From Gammaproteobacteria bacterium (GTDB lineage Bacteria > Pseudomonadota > Gammaproteobacteria > SURF-13), in the NCBI GenBank assembly GCA_016195665.1, contig JACPZD010000040.1, positions 26,666-90,665 of the forward strand: 64,000 bases of DNA, given 5' to 3'. The notes below the pieces were generated by a model. It saw only the letters and a list, made by a program, of their open reading frames with translations. It ran no database searches and had not been told where the DNA came from. This document shows, piece after piece, positions 9,672-18,583 of this stretch. Numbering within the stretch: position 1 is the first letter of the stretch; each line of letters opens with the position of its first letter. The position numbers and the translations under genes are program-made.

Positions 9672-9853
9672 AGATGCGTGATCTGATTCGACTACTTGTC
9701 GCTCATCAGTGTCATCTTCACCGTCATGGAAGTAACCATGATGTTTACATCAATGTGCGAAATAGTCGTAAAGCGCCTATTCCCCGGCATAGTGAAATCA
9801 GAGAAAGCCTTGTCAAACTTATCCTCAAGCAATTGGATGTTGGAATTAAATAG
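9668..9853 (+). CDS. hicA: HicA toxin
   Basis: A 61-residue mRNA interferase with the HGSNHDVYIN motif containing the catalytic histidine, then KAPIPRHSEIRESL and a C-terminal KLILKQLDV helix, all typical of HicA. Translation is coupled to hicB by an ATGA overlap. A REP hairpin follows directly. Confidence 0.88.
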   Translation: MKMRDLIRLLVAHQCHLHRHGSNHDVYINVRNSRKAPIPRHSEIRESLVKLILKQLDVGIK

Positions 9854-9857
9854 CCAA

Positions 9858-9886
9858 GTAGGGTGGGCACGCCGTTTGTGCCCACG
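9858..9886. repeat. REP hairpin, copy 4, upstream of RAYT
   Basis: GTAGGGTGGGCACGCCGTTT followed by GTGCCCACG. With the inverted copies at 10474 and 10604 it flanks the RAYT gene, the usual layout of a transposase with its own REP substrates. Confidence 0.85.
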
Positions 9887-9921
9887 CGCAATGAGAAGGT
9901 GAACAACAAGGCCGTATAACC

Positions 9922-10470
9922 ATGCCACGATACCGGCGCGCAAACGCAGAGGGGGCCACCTATTTCTTCACTGTGGTCAGTTACCGCCGCCAAGCAATAT
10001 TATGCGACGAACCCATCCGGACGGCACTGCGTCAAGCGATCAAGCAGGTGCAGGGTTTGCACCCATTTACCATTGACGCCTGGGTATTGTTACCTGATCA
10101 TTTACATTGTATCTGGACATTGCCTGATGGTGACAGCGACTTTGCCACTCGTTGGAGCATGATTAAACGCAAGGTCAGTCTGGCCTGCGCAAATCAATAC
10201 AAACGTGAAGACTGGATAACGCCCTCGAAGCGTAAACACCGGGAATCCACGATTTGGCAGCGGCGCTATTGGGAGCATCAAATCCGGGATGACGGCGATT
10301 TTATGCGCCATGTTGGTTACATTCATTACAACCCGGTGAAGCATGGACACTGCGAGCGTGCCGCTCTATGGCCTTACTCGACATTTTACCGCTATGTCAA
10401 ACAGGGCATTTACCCGGTGGATTGGGGAGCTGCCGATACAAGATTGGAGGAAGGGACGTTTGGTGAATAA
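9922..10470 (+). CDS. REP-associated tyrosine transposase (RAYT), full length
   Basis: A 182-residue HUH-type single-strand nuclease of the Y1_Tnp family, thought to spread REP hairpins. Family hallmarks in order: MPRYRRANAEGATYFFTVV, the histidine pair PDHLHCIWTLPDGDSDF, WSMIKRKVS, WQRRYWEHQIRDDGDF, HVGYIHYNPVKHG and a GIYPVDWG tail. Length and end are normal. REP hairpins flank it at 9858 and 10474. Its 3' end plus the REP is tandemly duplicated. Confidence 0.92.
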   Translation: MPRYRRANAEGATYFFTVVSYRRQAILCDEPIRTALRQAIKQVQGLHPFTIDAWVLLPDHLHCIWTLPDGDSDFATRWSMIKRKVSLACANQYKREDWITPSKRKHRESTIWQRRYWEHQIRDDGDFMRHVGYIHYNPVKHGHCERAALWPYSTFYRYVKQGIYPVDWGAADTRLEEGTFGE

Positions 10471-10473
10471 ACA

Positions 10474-10502
10474 CGTGGGCACAAACGGCGTGCCCACCCT
10501 AC
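10474..10502. repeat. REP hairpin, copy 5
   Basis: CGTGGGCACAAACGGCGTGC followed by CCACCCTAC. Inverted relative to copy 4, four bases after the RAYT stop. Confidence 0.85.
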
Positions 10503-10603
10503 TTGGCTCGACATTTTCCCGCTACGTCAAACAGGGCATTTACCCGGTGGATTGGGGAGCTGCCGATACAAGATTGGAGGAAGGGACGTTTGGTGAATAA
10601 ACA

Positions 10604-10632
10604 CGTGGGCACAAACGGCGTGCCCACCCTAC
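10604..10632. repeat. REP hairpin, copy 6
   Basis: Identical to copy 5, in the second unit of the 130-bp tandem duplication. Confidence 0.85.
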
Positions 10633-10675
10633 TTGGCTTGGCTTGACGAGCGAGACGGTATCTACTTGGCTCCCG

Positions 10676-11098
10676 CTACCTACAAGAGCCGGGTACGTAT
10701 TGTGCTGGGGTACCGGCACAGACCCATGTAAGAGTTTGATTGGGTGCAGTTCCCGCTATCGCGGGGGTTAAGGTAATAGTCACAGCTGCACCTACGCTAG
10801 AGGTAGCTGCGCTGCCGCTGACAGTTATGAGACCGGTACTGGTACCCACTGAAGCAGCAGTCACCTTCCCCAGAACCGGAATAGTTATTCCGTTCCCGCA
10901 GTTTGTGAGAGTCCCCGTGCTTTGGAAGCATTCGGTAATCGATGTTCTTGCGGAGCTGGCAGCAAGTACCAACTCGGATACCTTAGCTCTTATTGTATAA
11001 TCTTGGTAACTTGGAATCGCAATCGCCGCCAATATCCCGATGATGGCGACCACAATCATCAACTCAATAAGGGTAAAACCTTGTTGTAGCTTTTTCAT
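10676..11098 (-). CDS. pilA: Type IV pilin major subunit, PilA-like
   Basis: A 140-residue prepilin. The short positive leader MKKLQQG ends at the prepilin peptidase site before [20 protein letters not shown], with Glu at mature position 5. The Thr/Ser/Ala-rich globular part has an alpha-beta cysteine pair (ECF, NCG) and a C-terminal disulfide pair (VCAG and GSCR). The frame opens further upstream, but the ATG at 11098 is preceded by AAAGGAG and matches the leader length. No other pilus genes are adjacent. A sigma-54 type promoter lies at 11224-11239. Confidence 0.92.
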   Translation of the reverse strand: MKKLQQGFTLIELMIVVAIIGILAAIAIPSYQDYTIRAKVSELVLAASSARTSITECFQSTGTLTNCGNGITIPVLGKVTAASVGTSTGLITVSGSAATSSVGAAVTITLTPAIAGTAPNQTLTWVCAGTPAQYVPGSCR

Positions 11099-11223
11099 GA
11101 TAAATCTCCTTTGTTTATTAACTTTCAAAATGACCAGAAGCCCATTCCCCGCGCTCCCGTTCATCATCTCCCCGCAGGCCGGTTGCCCTGACCGCAAGTA
11201 AGCGTTGTGCTTGGCAAATGCGA

Positions 11224-11239
11224 TGCAGGATGTGTGCCA
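11224..11239 (-). promoter_or_regulatory. Sigma-54 promoter of pilA
   Basis: On the minus strand TGGCACACATCCTGCA has GG and GC at exactly the spacing of the -24/-12 consensus (TGGCAC-N5-TTGCA, one mismatch). It lies about 125 bases before the pilA start. Pilin genes of several gammaproteobacteria are driven by RpoN and PilR, so the site makes sense. Confidence 0.75.
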
Positions 11240-11578
11240 GAATGCCTGGGGACTGGGTTATGGGCCTGAAACCCGTATCGTAGCGTTTCTGTGCGAACGT
11301 TGAGGGCCGTTTTAAATGGGCGCGCGCAGCGCACCCTACGGTAGCCGGGTCAAAAAGTGACCAAAAAGGTCAGTCGGTTTCATTTCACCCTCCCCCTCCC
11401 CCCCCCGTCAAGGGAGGGGGAAAGATCGGAATTACCCTTGTATGTCCACCCCCCCCATCCCAACCTTCCCCCGTCAGGGGAGGGGTATTGAGGGCATCAG
11501 CCTACGGAGGCAATTGTTTATAATGCCCCATTGAAATATAATATGACATTATTTCTTATATTGGCATTTTAATAAAAT
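11240..11578. other. Intergenic region with C/G-rich inverted repeats
   Basis: No gene is supported. A perfect 10-bp inverted repeat TCCCCCTCCC/GGGAGGGGGA lies at 11391-11400 and 11412-11421, and a similar weaker one at about 11466-11485. Just before vapB there is a 7-bp inverted repeat AATATAA/TTATATT (11535-11541 and 11556-11562) after a TTGAAA box; this may be the vapBC operator-promoter. Confidence 0.5.
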
Positions 11579-11827
11579 ATGGCAAATCATAAGGCAAAGC
11601 TCACCCAAGGTGGACGTATGGTGATCCCCGCTGAGTATCGCAGGGCGGTCGGGCTTGATGTGGGCGATGAGGTGGTAATGCGCATCGAGGGCGGGGAAAT
11701 CAGATTGACACCGCTGCATCAGTCCATAAAGCGGGCGCAGGAGATGGTGCGCCGCTATGTTCCGAAAGGTCGCTCGCTAGCGAAGGAGTTGATCGCCGAG
11801 CGTAAAGAGGAAAAGAAGCGTGAGTGA
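11579..11827 (+). CDS. vapB: VapB antitoxin, AbrB/SpoVT type
   Basis: An 82-residue protein with an N-terminal swapped-hairpin AbrB domain: KLTQGGRMVIPAEYRRAVGL then GDEVVMRIEGGEIRLTP. The charged C-terminal tail would wrap the toxin. It overlaps vapC by eight bases. The AT-rich inverted repeat just upstream could be its operator. Confidence 0.88.
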   Translation: MANHKAKLTQGGRMVIPAEYRRAVGLDVGDEVVMRIEGGEIRLTPLHQSIKRAQEMVRRYVPKGRSLAKELIAERKEEKKRE

Positions 11828-12209
11828 CTACGTCCTGGACGCCTCGGCGGTGCTGGTATTGCTTAACCAGGAACCCGGAAGCGAGGTGGTTGAGGAAGCG
11901 CTCTCCGGGGAGGCGACTGTGATGAACGCCGTTAATTATACCGAGGTGGTTTCTAAATTGGCGTCGGTGGGTATGCCTCCCAAGACGATAGCCGGCGCGC
12001 TAGAACCTCTTGGTCTCACTGTTCAACATCACGACCGTGCGGTTGCGGAACAAGCCGGTTTGCTCTATCCCGCCACGCATAGGCAAGGTCTGTCACTCGG
12101 CGACCGCAGTTGCCTTGCGCTGGCTAAAAGTCTGAAGCTGCCCGCGCTGACTGCGGACAAGGCATGGGTGGGATTGGATATCGGAGTGAAGGTCAAATTG
12201 GTTCGCTAA
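11820..12209 (+). CDS. vapC: VapC toxin, PIN domain
   Basis: A 129-residue PIN nuclease with acidic residues in YVLDASAVL (Asp8), NYTEVVSKL, SLGDRSCLALA and LTADKAW. GTG start inside the end of vapB. A fragment of a HigB-type gene follows the stop directly. Confidence 0.88.
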   Translation: MSDYVLDASAVLVLLNQEPGSEVVEEALSGEATVMNAVNYTEVVSKLASVGMPPKTIAGALEPLGLTVQHHDRAVAEQAGLLYPATHRQGLSLGDRSCLALAKSLKLPALTADKAWVGLDIGVKVKLVR

Positions 12210-12211
12210 GA

Positions 12212-12373
12212 AGCACGGACAGTATTTGGATTAATGACCAATGGCGCATATGCTTCGTTTGGAAAGCCGGTGACGCCCATGAGGTCGAAATAGTGGACTA
12301 CCACGATCTGGAGCGCCAAAAACATTTAATGGCTGATCGGCTGGTGCGTGAGGTGCTGGTGCGTGCAGCTTAA
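12212..12373 (+). pseudogene. HigB-type toxin fragment
   Basis: The segment DSIWINDQWRICFVWKAGDA then HEVEIVDYH is the C-terminal third of a HigB (RelE-fold) toxin. The N-terminal two thirds are missing, and the frame runs on from the end of vapC sequence. After DYH it continues for 22 residues not seen in normal HigB, then stops. Remnant of an older HigBA module beside the intact one at 12454. Confidence 0.75.
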
Positions 12374-12417
12374 GGAATGTCAGGCGGCTCGCAGTCTGGC
12401 CCACTGAGAGTTGTGGG

Positions 12418-12446
12418 TTGCCATATGTAACCCTACAAGTTACAAT
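12418..12446 (+). promoter_or_regulatory. higBA promoter with inverted-repeat operator
   Basis: TTGCCA (12418-12423) and TACAAT (12441-12446) are 17 bases apart. The inverted repeat TGTAAC-N7-GTTACA (12426-12444) overlaps the spacer and the -10 box. The predicted start of transcription falls at 12453-12454, on the GTG of higB, so the transcript may be leaderless, as for hicA at 8081. Confidence 0.75.
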
Positions 12447-12453
12447 TTAGCCG

Positions 12454-12732
12454 GTGATAAAAACATTCAAGCATAAGGGGCTGGAACGGTTCTTTCTCGT
12501 CGGAGAGCGTCGCTTGCTAGATGCGAAGTGGCTCGGGCGACTGGAAATTTTCCTGGATGTCTTGGATAAAGCCAGAACTGCCGAGGATTTAGCCGTCCCC
12601 GGCGCGGGGCTACACCGGCTGAGCGGCGATAGAAAAAGCACATGGAGTATGAAGGTATCAGGGAATTGGAGATTGACCTTTCGTTTTGAAGGCGGGCACG
12701 CCTATGAAGTGAATTTGGAGGATTATCACTGA
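12454..12732 (+). CDS. higB: HigB toxin, RelE superfamily
   Basis: A 92-residue ribosome-dependent mRNA interferase type: MIKTFKHKGLERFFLVGER, LHRLSGDRKSTWSMKVSGNW, RLTFRFEGGHAYEVNLEDYH. Full length for the family. GTG start with no Shine-Dalgarno sequence. The stop TGA shares its last A with the higA ATG. Confidence 0.88.
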   Translation: MIKTFKHKGLERFFLVGERRLLDAKWLGRLEIFLDVLDKARTAEDLAVPGAGLHRLSGDRKSTWSMKVSGNWRLTFRFEGGHAYEVNLEDYH

Positions 12733-13034
12733 TGGAAACATTGGCATTTAAGGGTAGACGTCCGACGCATCCTGGAGCAGTGTTGCGGGAGATGGTTATA
12801 CCGGAACTGAAACTCACTCAGGTAGAATTGGCCAAAGCGCTGGGCGTTTCGCGGCGCACTATTTCCGAAATCATTCACGAACACAGACCGGTGACTCCGG
12901 ATATGGCCATGCGCTTGGGTCGGTTTTGCGGCAATGGCCCCCGGCTGTGGCTGAACATGCAGCAGGCTTTGGACTTGTGGGAGTTGGAGCACCGCAAGGC
13001 CAAGGAGTACGGCAAGATTAAGAAGTGTGCGTGA
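12732..13034 (+). CDS. higA: HigA antitoxin
   Basis: A 100-residue helix-turn-helix protein (XRE type): RRPTHPGAVLREMVIPEL, LTQVELAKALGVSRRTISEI, then GPRLWLNMQQALDLWELEHR. Binds HigB and probably the operator at 12426-12444. It is one base-overlapped with higB. Confidence 0.9.
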   Translation: METLAFKGRRPTHPGAVLREMVIPELKLTQVELAKALGVSRRTISEIIHEHRPVTPDMAMRLGRFCGNGPRLWLNMQQALDLWELEHRKAKEYGKIKKCA

Positions 13035-13077
13035 AGATGCAGACAAAAAAATTCAGTCTCATTAAGCCACTGATTAA

Positions 13078-14100
<1,023 letters not shown>

Positions 14101-14211
14101 CCACATTAGGGTTCGTCGGTCATGCACCGCACGCTTGGACCGGTCTGCGGGGCGCATGGATGTGGCATCGTGCGAATGAATTCGCACCTACCTGAGAGAT
14201 GAACGTTGTTG

Positions 14212-14514
14212 ATGGGCTATATGAAAATGACCTTCATAACCGAAACAAAAAGACAGCTGAGCAGGTTGTTGGATGCGGTACGTCACGGCGAAACCGTGCT
14301 GATTGTGCATCGGGGCAAGCCTGTGGCGCGGCTTGTGCCTGTAGTTACAAACAACTCTGGTGATACTGATGGTCGTCTCTCCCGGCTGGAGAGCGATGGC
14401 ATAATCCGTCGTGCGACCGCCAGCCCATCCAAAAAATTACTGAAACAACGCCCACCACCCGCAAATTGGAGCATTGTGCAGGCCCTGTTACAGGATCGTA
14501 ACGAGGAGTGGTGA
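14212..14514 (+). CDS. Phd/YefM-type antitoxin, orphan
   Basis: About 100 residues with the Phd/YefM pattern TETKRQLSRLLDAVRHGETV then VHRGKPVARLVPV, which binds DNA and a PIN or Doc type toxin. Several in-frame ATG codons (14212, 14221, 14227) are possible starts; a GAGAG box favours the first. The toxin gene that should follow is reduced to a stub at 14511. Confidence 0.75.
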   Translation: MGYMKMTFITETKRQLSRLLDAVRHGETVLIVHRGKPVARLVPVVTNNSGDTDGRLSRLESDGIIRRATASPSKKLLKQRPPPANWSIVQALLQDRNEEW

Positions 14515-14573
14515 AGTTCTGGGCTAGTCTAGCCCGCGAGACCCTCGTGTCGCTTGTCATGCAACTGTCATAA
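14511..14573 (+). pseudogene. Stub of a PIN toxin gene
   Basis: Right after the antitoxin, and overlapping its stop as a toxin would, GTG AAG TTC TGG gives VKFW, the usual first residues of VapC partners of Phd-type antitoxins (VKFWDSSALV). The frame then departs and stops after 20 codons. Most of the toxin is lost, close to the MITE. Confidence 0.45.
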
Positions 14574-14602
14574 ATCCTTCATACCATAGCAGGATGACTG
14601 AC

Positions 14603-14846
14603 GGGCGCCTCTAAAAATAGTGGATTTTGGCTTTAGGCAAGGCGAAATTCTGCGAGGAAGCGGTCGCTCCTGCGCATCCCTGCGCCCGCGACATTCGGGC
14701 TTCCTGCCCAGCACAGTGTACACGATAGTACATGAGCATTCCGACGTACAGGGATGTACTAGTGTCGCGGGAGGCAGGACGCCGGAAGCGACCGAGTAGA
14801 ATTTCAACGCCGCATAAAGACAAAAGACGCATTTTTAGAGGCGCCC
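14603..14846. mobile_element. MITE-like 244-bp palindromic element upstream of ppk
   Basis: Perfect 16-bp terminal inverted repeats GGGCGCCTCTAAAAAT (14603-14618) and its complement (14831-14846), flanked by TGAC on both sides (14599-14602 and 14847-14850) as a possible target duplication. The inside is a long imperfect palindrome: CGGTCGCT against AGCGACCG, CGCGACATT against AGTGTCGCG. It codes for no transposase. The right half (about 14750-14802) contains the same core that sits in frame in prlC, epmB and the two Gld-operon genes. Two hairpins have the apex CAGGGATG. The ppk start codon is only four bases beyond the end. Confidence 0.85.
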
Positions 14847-14850
14847 TGAC

Positions 14851-16911
14851 GTGGATCTCAAACAACCCGAACTGTACATCAACCGCGAACTCAGCCTGCT
14901 GGAATTCAACAAGCGCGTCCTGGAGCAGTCCATTGATGTGAGCATCCCGCTGCTGGAGCGGCTGCGGTTTCTGTGCATTTGCAGCACCAATCTCGACGAG
15001 TTTTTCGAGATCCGCGTCGCGGGTCTGAAGCAGCAAGTGACGTACGGGGCGGTGCAGGCCGGGCCGGACAACATCGGTCCGGCGGAGGCGCTCAAACGCA
15101 TCAGCGAAGCGGCGCACCGCTTGGTCGCCGAGCAGTACCGCTTGCTCAACGAGACTATCATCCCCGAATTGGCGAAGGAGAATATCCGCTTCGTGCGGCG
15201 CACGCAGTGGAAACCCCGTCAGGCGGCCTGGGTGAAGCGTTACTTCACCAATGAACTGCTGCCGGTGTTGAGCCCTCTCGGGCTGGACCCCTCGCACCCC
15301 TTTCCGCGCGTACTCAATAAAAGCCTTAATTTTATCGTTTCCCTGGAAGGCAAGGATGCCTTCGGGCGCAGCAGCGGCGTCGCGGTGGTGCAGGCGCCGC
15401 GGTCTCTGCCGCGGCTGATTCATCTCCCCAAGGAATATTCCAAGGGGCCATACGATTTTGTCTTTCTTTCCTCCATCATTCACGCGCATGTGGGCGAGCT
15501 GTTCCCCGGCATGAAGGCCACGGGCTGTTTTCAGTTTCGCCTGACGCGCAACAGCGATTTGTTTGTGGAGGAAGAGGAGATCAAGGACCTGCGTCTCGCG
15601 CTGGAGGGCGAGCTGTCCACCCGTCAGTACGGCGATGCGGTGCGTCTGGAGGTGTCCGACAACTGTCCGGTCGAGATGGCCAATTTTCTGGTACAGCAAT
15701 TTGGTTTGGGCCAGGAGGATCTTTATCAAGTGACCGGGCCGGTGAATCTGAATCGTTTGCTTGCGATCTATGATTTGGTGGAGCGGCCCGATCTGAAATA
15801 TCCGGCCTTTGCGCCGAGTGTGCCGCGCCGCATTGAACAAGCGGCCGACATCTTCAGTGTCGTCCGGCGCGGCGATGTGCTGCTCAATCACCCTTACGAA
15901 TCGTTTGCGCCGGTGGTGGATTTTGCGCGCCAGGCGGCGACTGATCCCGATGTGCTGGCGATCAAACAGACGCTTTACCGTACCGGTTCCGATTCCGTGC
16001 TGGCGGACGTGCTGGTGGACGCCGCCCGTGCAGGCAAAGAGGTGACGGTGGTCGTGGAACTGCGCGCGCGCTTTGACGAGGCGGACAATATTAACGTCGC
16101 GACCCGTTTGCAGGATGCCGGTGCGCATGTGGTGTACGGCGTGGTGGGCTATAAGACGCATGCCAAGATGATTCTGGTGTTGCGGCGCGAGGGCAAGCGG
16201 TTGCGGCGTTACGTGCACCTCGGCACCGGGAACTATCACGCCCGCACCGCGCGCGTGTACACGGATTATGGTTTGCTCACGTGCGACAAGGCGATCGGCG
16301 ATGATGTGCATAAGCTCTTTCAACAGCTCACCGGTTTGGGCCGTGCGACTAAATTAAAGAAGATTTTGCAGTCGCCCTTCACCCTGCACAAGGCGATGCT
16401 GGGGCTGATCGCGCGCGAGGCCGAACACGCGAAGCAGGGTAAGCAAGCGCATATCATTGCCAAGATGAATGCGATTGATAATCCGCAAATCATGCAGGCG
16501 TTGTACGAAGCCTCGCAGGCGGGCGTGAAGATTGATCTCATCATACGCGGAATGTGTTGCCTGCGGCCGGGTGTTGCTGGGGTGTCGGAGAATATTCAGG
16601 TGCGTTCCATCGTGGGCCGGTTTCTGGAGCACAGCCGGGTGTTTTATTTCCTGAATGACGGCAATCCGGATTTTTATTGTTCGAGCGCCGATTGGATGAG
16701 CCGCAATTTCTACAGGCGCGTGGAGACCTGCTTTCCGGTCGAGGACAGCCGCCTGCAGGCGCGGTTGCTGAACGAAGGGCTGCTGCCGTATCTCGCCGAC
16801 AATACCCAGACCTGGCTGATGCAGAGTGATGGAACGTATAAGCGTCTCAAGCCGGGCAATCAAAAACCTCGTTCGGCTCAGCAGTTTCTCTTGCAGGAGT
16901 TGGCAGAGTAA
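14851..16911 (+). CDS. ppk1: Polyphosphate kinase 1
   Basis: Makes inorganic polyphosphate reversibly from ATP. The 686 residues match the usual length of about 690. N domain begins LYINRELSLLEFNKRVLEQS. The catalytic histidines are His437 (GYKTHAKM, the autophosphorylated one) and His456 (YVHLGTGNYH). The C1 and C2 phospholipase-D-like domains are complete. GTG start four bases after the MITE, so the promoter and ribosome-binding region are supplied by or replaced by the element. ppx lies downstream, convergent. Confidence 0.96.
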   Translation: MDLKQPELYINRELSLLEFNKRVLEQSIDVSIPLLERLRFLCICSTNLDEFFEIRVAGLKQQVTYGAVQAGPDNIGPAEALKRISEAAHRLVAEQYRLLNETIIPELAKENIRFVRRTQWKPRQAAWVKRYFTNELLPVLSPLGLDPSHPFPRVLNKSLNFIVSLEGKDAFGRSSGVAVVQAPRSLPRLIHLPKEYSKGPYDFVFLSSIIHAHVGELFPGMKATGCFQFRLTRNSDLFVEEEEIKDLRLALEGELSTRQYGDAVRLEVSDNCPVEMANFLVQQFGLGQEDLYQVTGPVNLNRLLAIYDLVERPDLKYPAFAPSVPRRIEQAADIFSVVRRGDVLLNHPYESFAPVVDFARQAATDPDVLAIKQTLYRTGSDSVLADVLVDAARAGKEVTVVVELRARFDEADNINVATRLQDAGAHVVYGVVGYKTHAKMILVLRREGKRLRRYVHLGTGNYHARTARVYTDYGLLTCDKAIGDDVHKLFQQLTGLGRATKLKKILQSPFTLHKAMLGLIAREAEHAKQGKQAHIIAKMNAIDNPQIMQALYEASQAGVKIDLIIRGMCCLRPGVAGVSENIQVRSIVGRFLEHSRVFYFLNDGNPDFYCSSADWMSRNFYRRVETCFPVEDSRLQARLLNEGLLPYLADNTQTWLMQSDGTYKRLKPGNQKPRSAQQFLLQELAE

Positions 16912-16936
16912 AAGTTAAATATGCGACTAATAGCTC

Positions 16937-17000
16937 ACCGCAGAGGACGCAGAGGTGTTGTGGGTTTGAAATAACGCATATTCTCTGCGACCTCTGCGGT
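16937..17000. terminator. Bidirectional hairpin between ppk and ppx
   Basis: ACCGCAGAGGACGCAGAG (16937-16954) pairs with 16983-17000 with one mismatch. The same sequence motif recurs at 23818-23836 and 23905-23924. Placed between convergent genes it may end both transcripts, but it is also a dispersed repeat. Confidence 0.6.
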
Positions 17001-17015
17001 TATATTTTGTCGTAC

Positions 17016-18530
17016 TTACACAATTCTTAATCTGATCTTCGCAGCTTTCAAATATTTTATTTCCTGAGCCAGATCGGCTTGGGTAAGCGGGTGTTTGTTG
17101 AGCCAGCCGGCGGGGAAACTGATCTGCAAGACATCCGCCTTTGCGGTAATGGAAAATTTCGGCAGGGCTTGGCGGCTGCGGCTGCGGTTTAATAACACCG
17201 CGAGCCTCAGTAAGACGCATAAACGTTTCGCCGCTCTCGCCCGCTCCGCCTGAAGATCCGTAAATACGGCAAGCGGGAATTTGCTGCGCTGGCCGAGGAT
17301 AAGCGTGGCCAGAAGTTGCTGTTCCTGGCGCGAAAAACCGGGCATATCGGAGTGCTCGACCAGGTAGGCGCCGTGTTTGCGATACTGACTGTGCGAGATG
17401 GCGAGCCCGATCTCGTGCAGCCGCGCGCTCCAGCCGAGCATGGGTTGGTATGAGTCGAGCTTCCATTGTGGGAGCTGCTTCAGGCAGCGCAAGGCCGTCT
17501 GCTCGGCGCGCTTGGCCTGATCGGTGTCTACGTGATACTGGATGCTGAGCCGCGCGACGCTGCGGTCGCGGATGTCCTTGTGACGTATGCGGCCGAGCAG
17601 ATCATAGAGCAGTCCTTCGCGCAGGGCCCCGCCTGTGGCGTGCATCCGCTCTATGCCGAGACTCTCAAACACGGCGAGCAGGATAGCGACGCCGCCCGGC
17701 AAGACGGGCGCGCGGTCGCTGCGTAGTCCGGGGAGCTGGAGACGATTTACATGCCCGGCGGCGAGCAGGCGCTTGCGTAGTTTTTTCAGGCTGGAGCGGG
17801 TGATGCCGTCCCGGCTCCAGCGATTGGCAGCAATGATTTCCTGAATGGCGTTGATGGTGCCCGAGGAACCGATACAGTTCGTCCAGCCGATGCTGCGATA
17901 GTGTCTGGTGAGGTTCTGTAATTCTTGTTGCGCGGCGATTTCGGCGCGCCGCATCGAGGCCGCGGTGATAACGCCGCCGGGAAAGTGGCTGAGACTGCTC
18001 GTCACGCAGCCCATTTGCAGGCTTTCCATCTGCAGGGGCTCGAAACGCTCTCCGATGATGAGTTCGGTACTGCCTCCGCCGATGTCCACCACCAAACGTT
18101 TCCCGGCATCGTCGGCGAGACTGTGCGCGACGCCGAGATAGATGAGTCGCGCCTCTTCCCGTCCGCCGATGATCTCGATAGGATGACCTAATGCTTGTTG
18201 GGCGCGCTGCAAAAAAAACTCGGCGTTTTGGGCGTGCCGCAGGGTGTTGGTGCCCACCGCCCGCACGCTCCCCGGCGCGATAGCGGCGATGCGTTGACCG
18301 AAACGTTTCAGGCAGTCGAGCGCGCGTCTTTGCACCTTCGCCGTGAGGCGGTTGTTTTTATCGAGGCCCGCCGCGATCCGTGTGGTTTCACGCAGCCGAT
18401 CGAGGATGTACAGTTTGCCGCGGGTGATGCGAGCGATAACCAAGTGAAAGCTGTTGGAGCCGAGATCCACCGCGGCGATGATCTCCGGCGGCGGGGGCGG
18501 GGGGGTGATTTTTTTGGCCAAAGCGTTCAC
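17016..18530 (-). CDS. ppx: Exopolyphosphatase, Ppx/GppA family
   Basis: Removes phosphate from the ends of polyphosphate (or, in GppA, from pppGpp). The 504 residues begin with a proline-rich PPPPPPE stretch, then the actin-like fold: phosphate loop 1 AVDLGSNSFHLVIA, phosphate loop 2 VVDIGGGSTELIIG, catalytic-region glutamates in GGREEARLIYLG, and a C-terminal HD-like helical domain. Its pairing with ppk favours polyphosphate as substrate. The start shares a short divergent promoter region with aroE. Confidence 0.93.
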   Translation of the reverse strand: MNALAKKITPPPPPPEIIAAVDLGSNSFHLVIARITRGKLYILDRLRETTRIAAGLDKNNRLTAKVQRRALDCLKRFGQRIAAIAPGSVRAVGTNTLRHAQNAEFFLQRAQQALGHPIEIIGGREEARLIYLGVAHSLADDAGKRLVVDIGGGSTELIIGERFEPLQMESLQMGCVTSSLSHFPGGVITAASMRRAEIAAQQELQNLTRHYRSIGWTNCIGSSGTINAIQEIIAANRWSRDGITRSSLKKLRKRLLAAGHVNRLQLPGLRSDRAPVLPGGVAILLAVFESLGIERMHATGGALREGLLYDLLGRIRHKDIRDRSVARLSIQYHVDTDQAKRAEQTALRCLKQLPQWKLDSYQPMLGWSARLHEIGLAISHSQYRKHGAYLVEHSDMPGFSRQEQQLLATLILGQRSKFPLAVFTDLQAERARAAKRLCVLLRLAVLLNRSRSRQALPKFSITAKADVLQISFPAGWLNKHPLTQADLAQEIKYLKAAKIRLRIV

Positions 18531-18583
18531 TTAGTTGCTATGATCGTAGGGGTACTATACATTGAAAACGTTACAAAATACCC

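Larger units (their letters stand above)
10377..10636. repeat. 130-bp tandem duplication of RAYT 3' end plus REP
   Basis: Bases 10507-10636 repeat 10377-10506 with only two visible substitutions (taccgctatg versus tcccgctacg). Each unit holds the last 31 codons of the RAYT gene, its stop codon and one REP hairpin. The second unit is a non-coding relic. Confidence 0.92.

Noticed and set aside
10507..10600. Frame 10343-10600 as a second small gene
   Set aside because: It is the tandem copy of the RAYT 3' end read in another context; no start or family support.
9208..10632. REP copies as a CRISPR array
   Set aside because: Irregular spacing, alternating orientation and intervening genes; they fit REP elements of the RAYT.
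14611..16323. Long minus-strand frame of 570 codons
   Set aside because: It is antisense to ppk1, which has clear catalytic motifs; its composition is that of a shadow frame.
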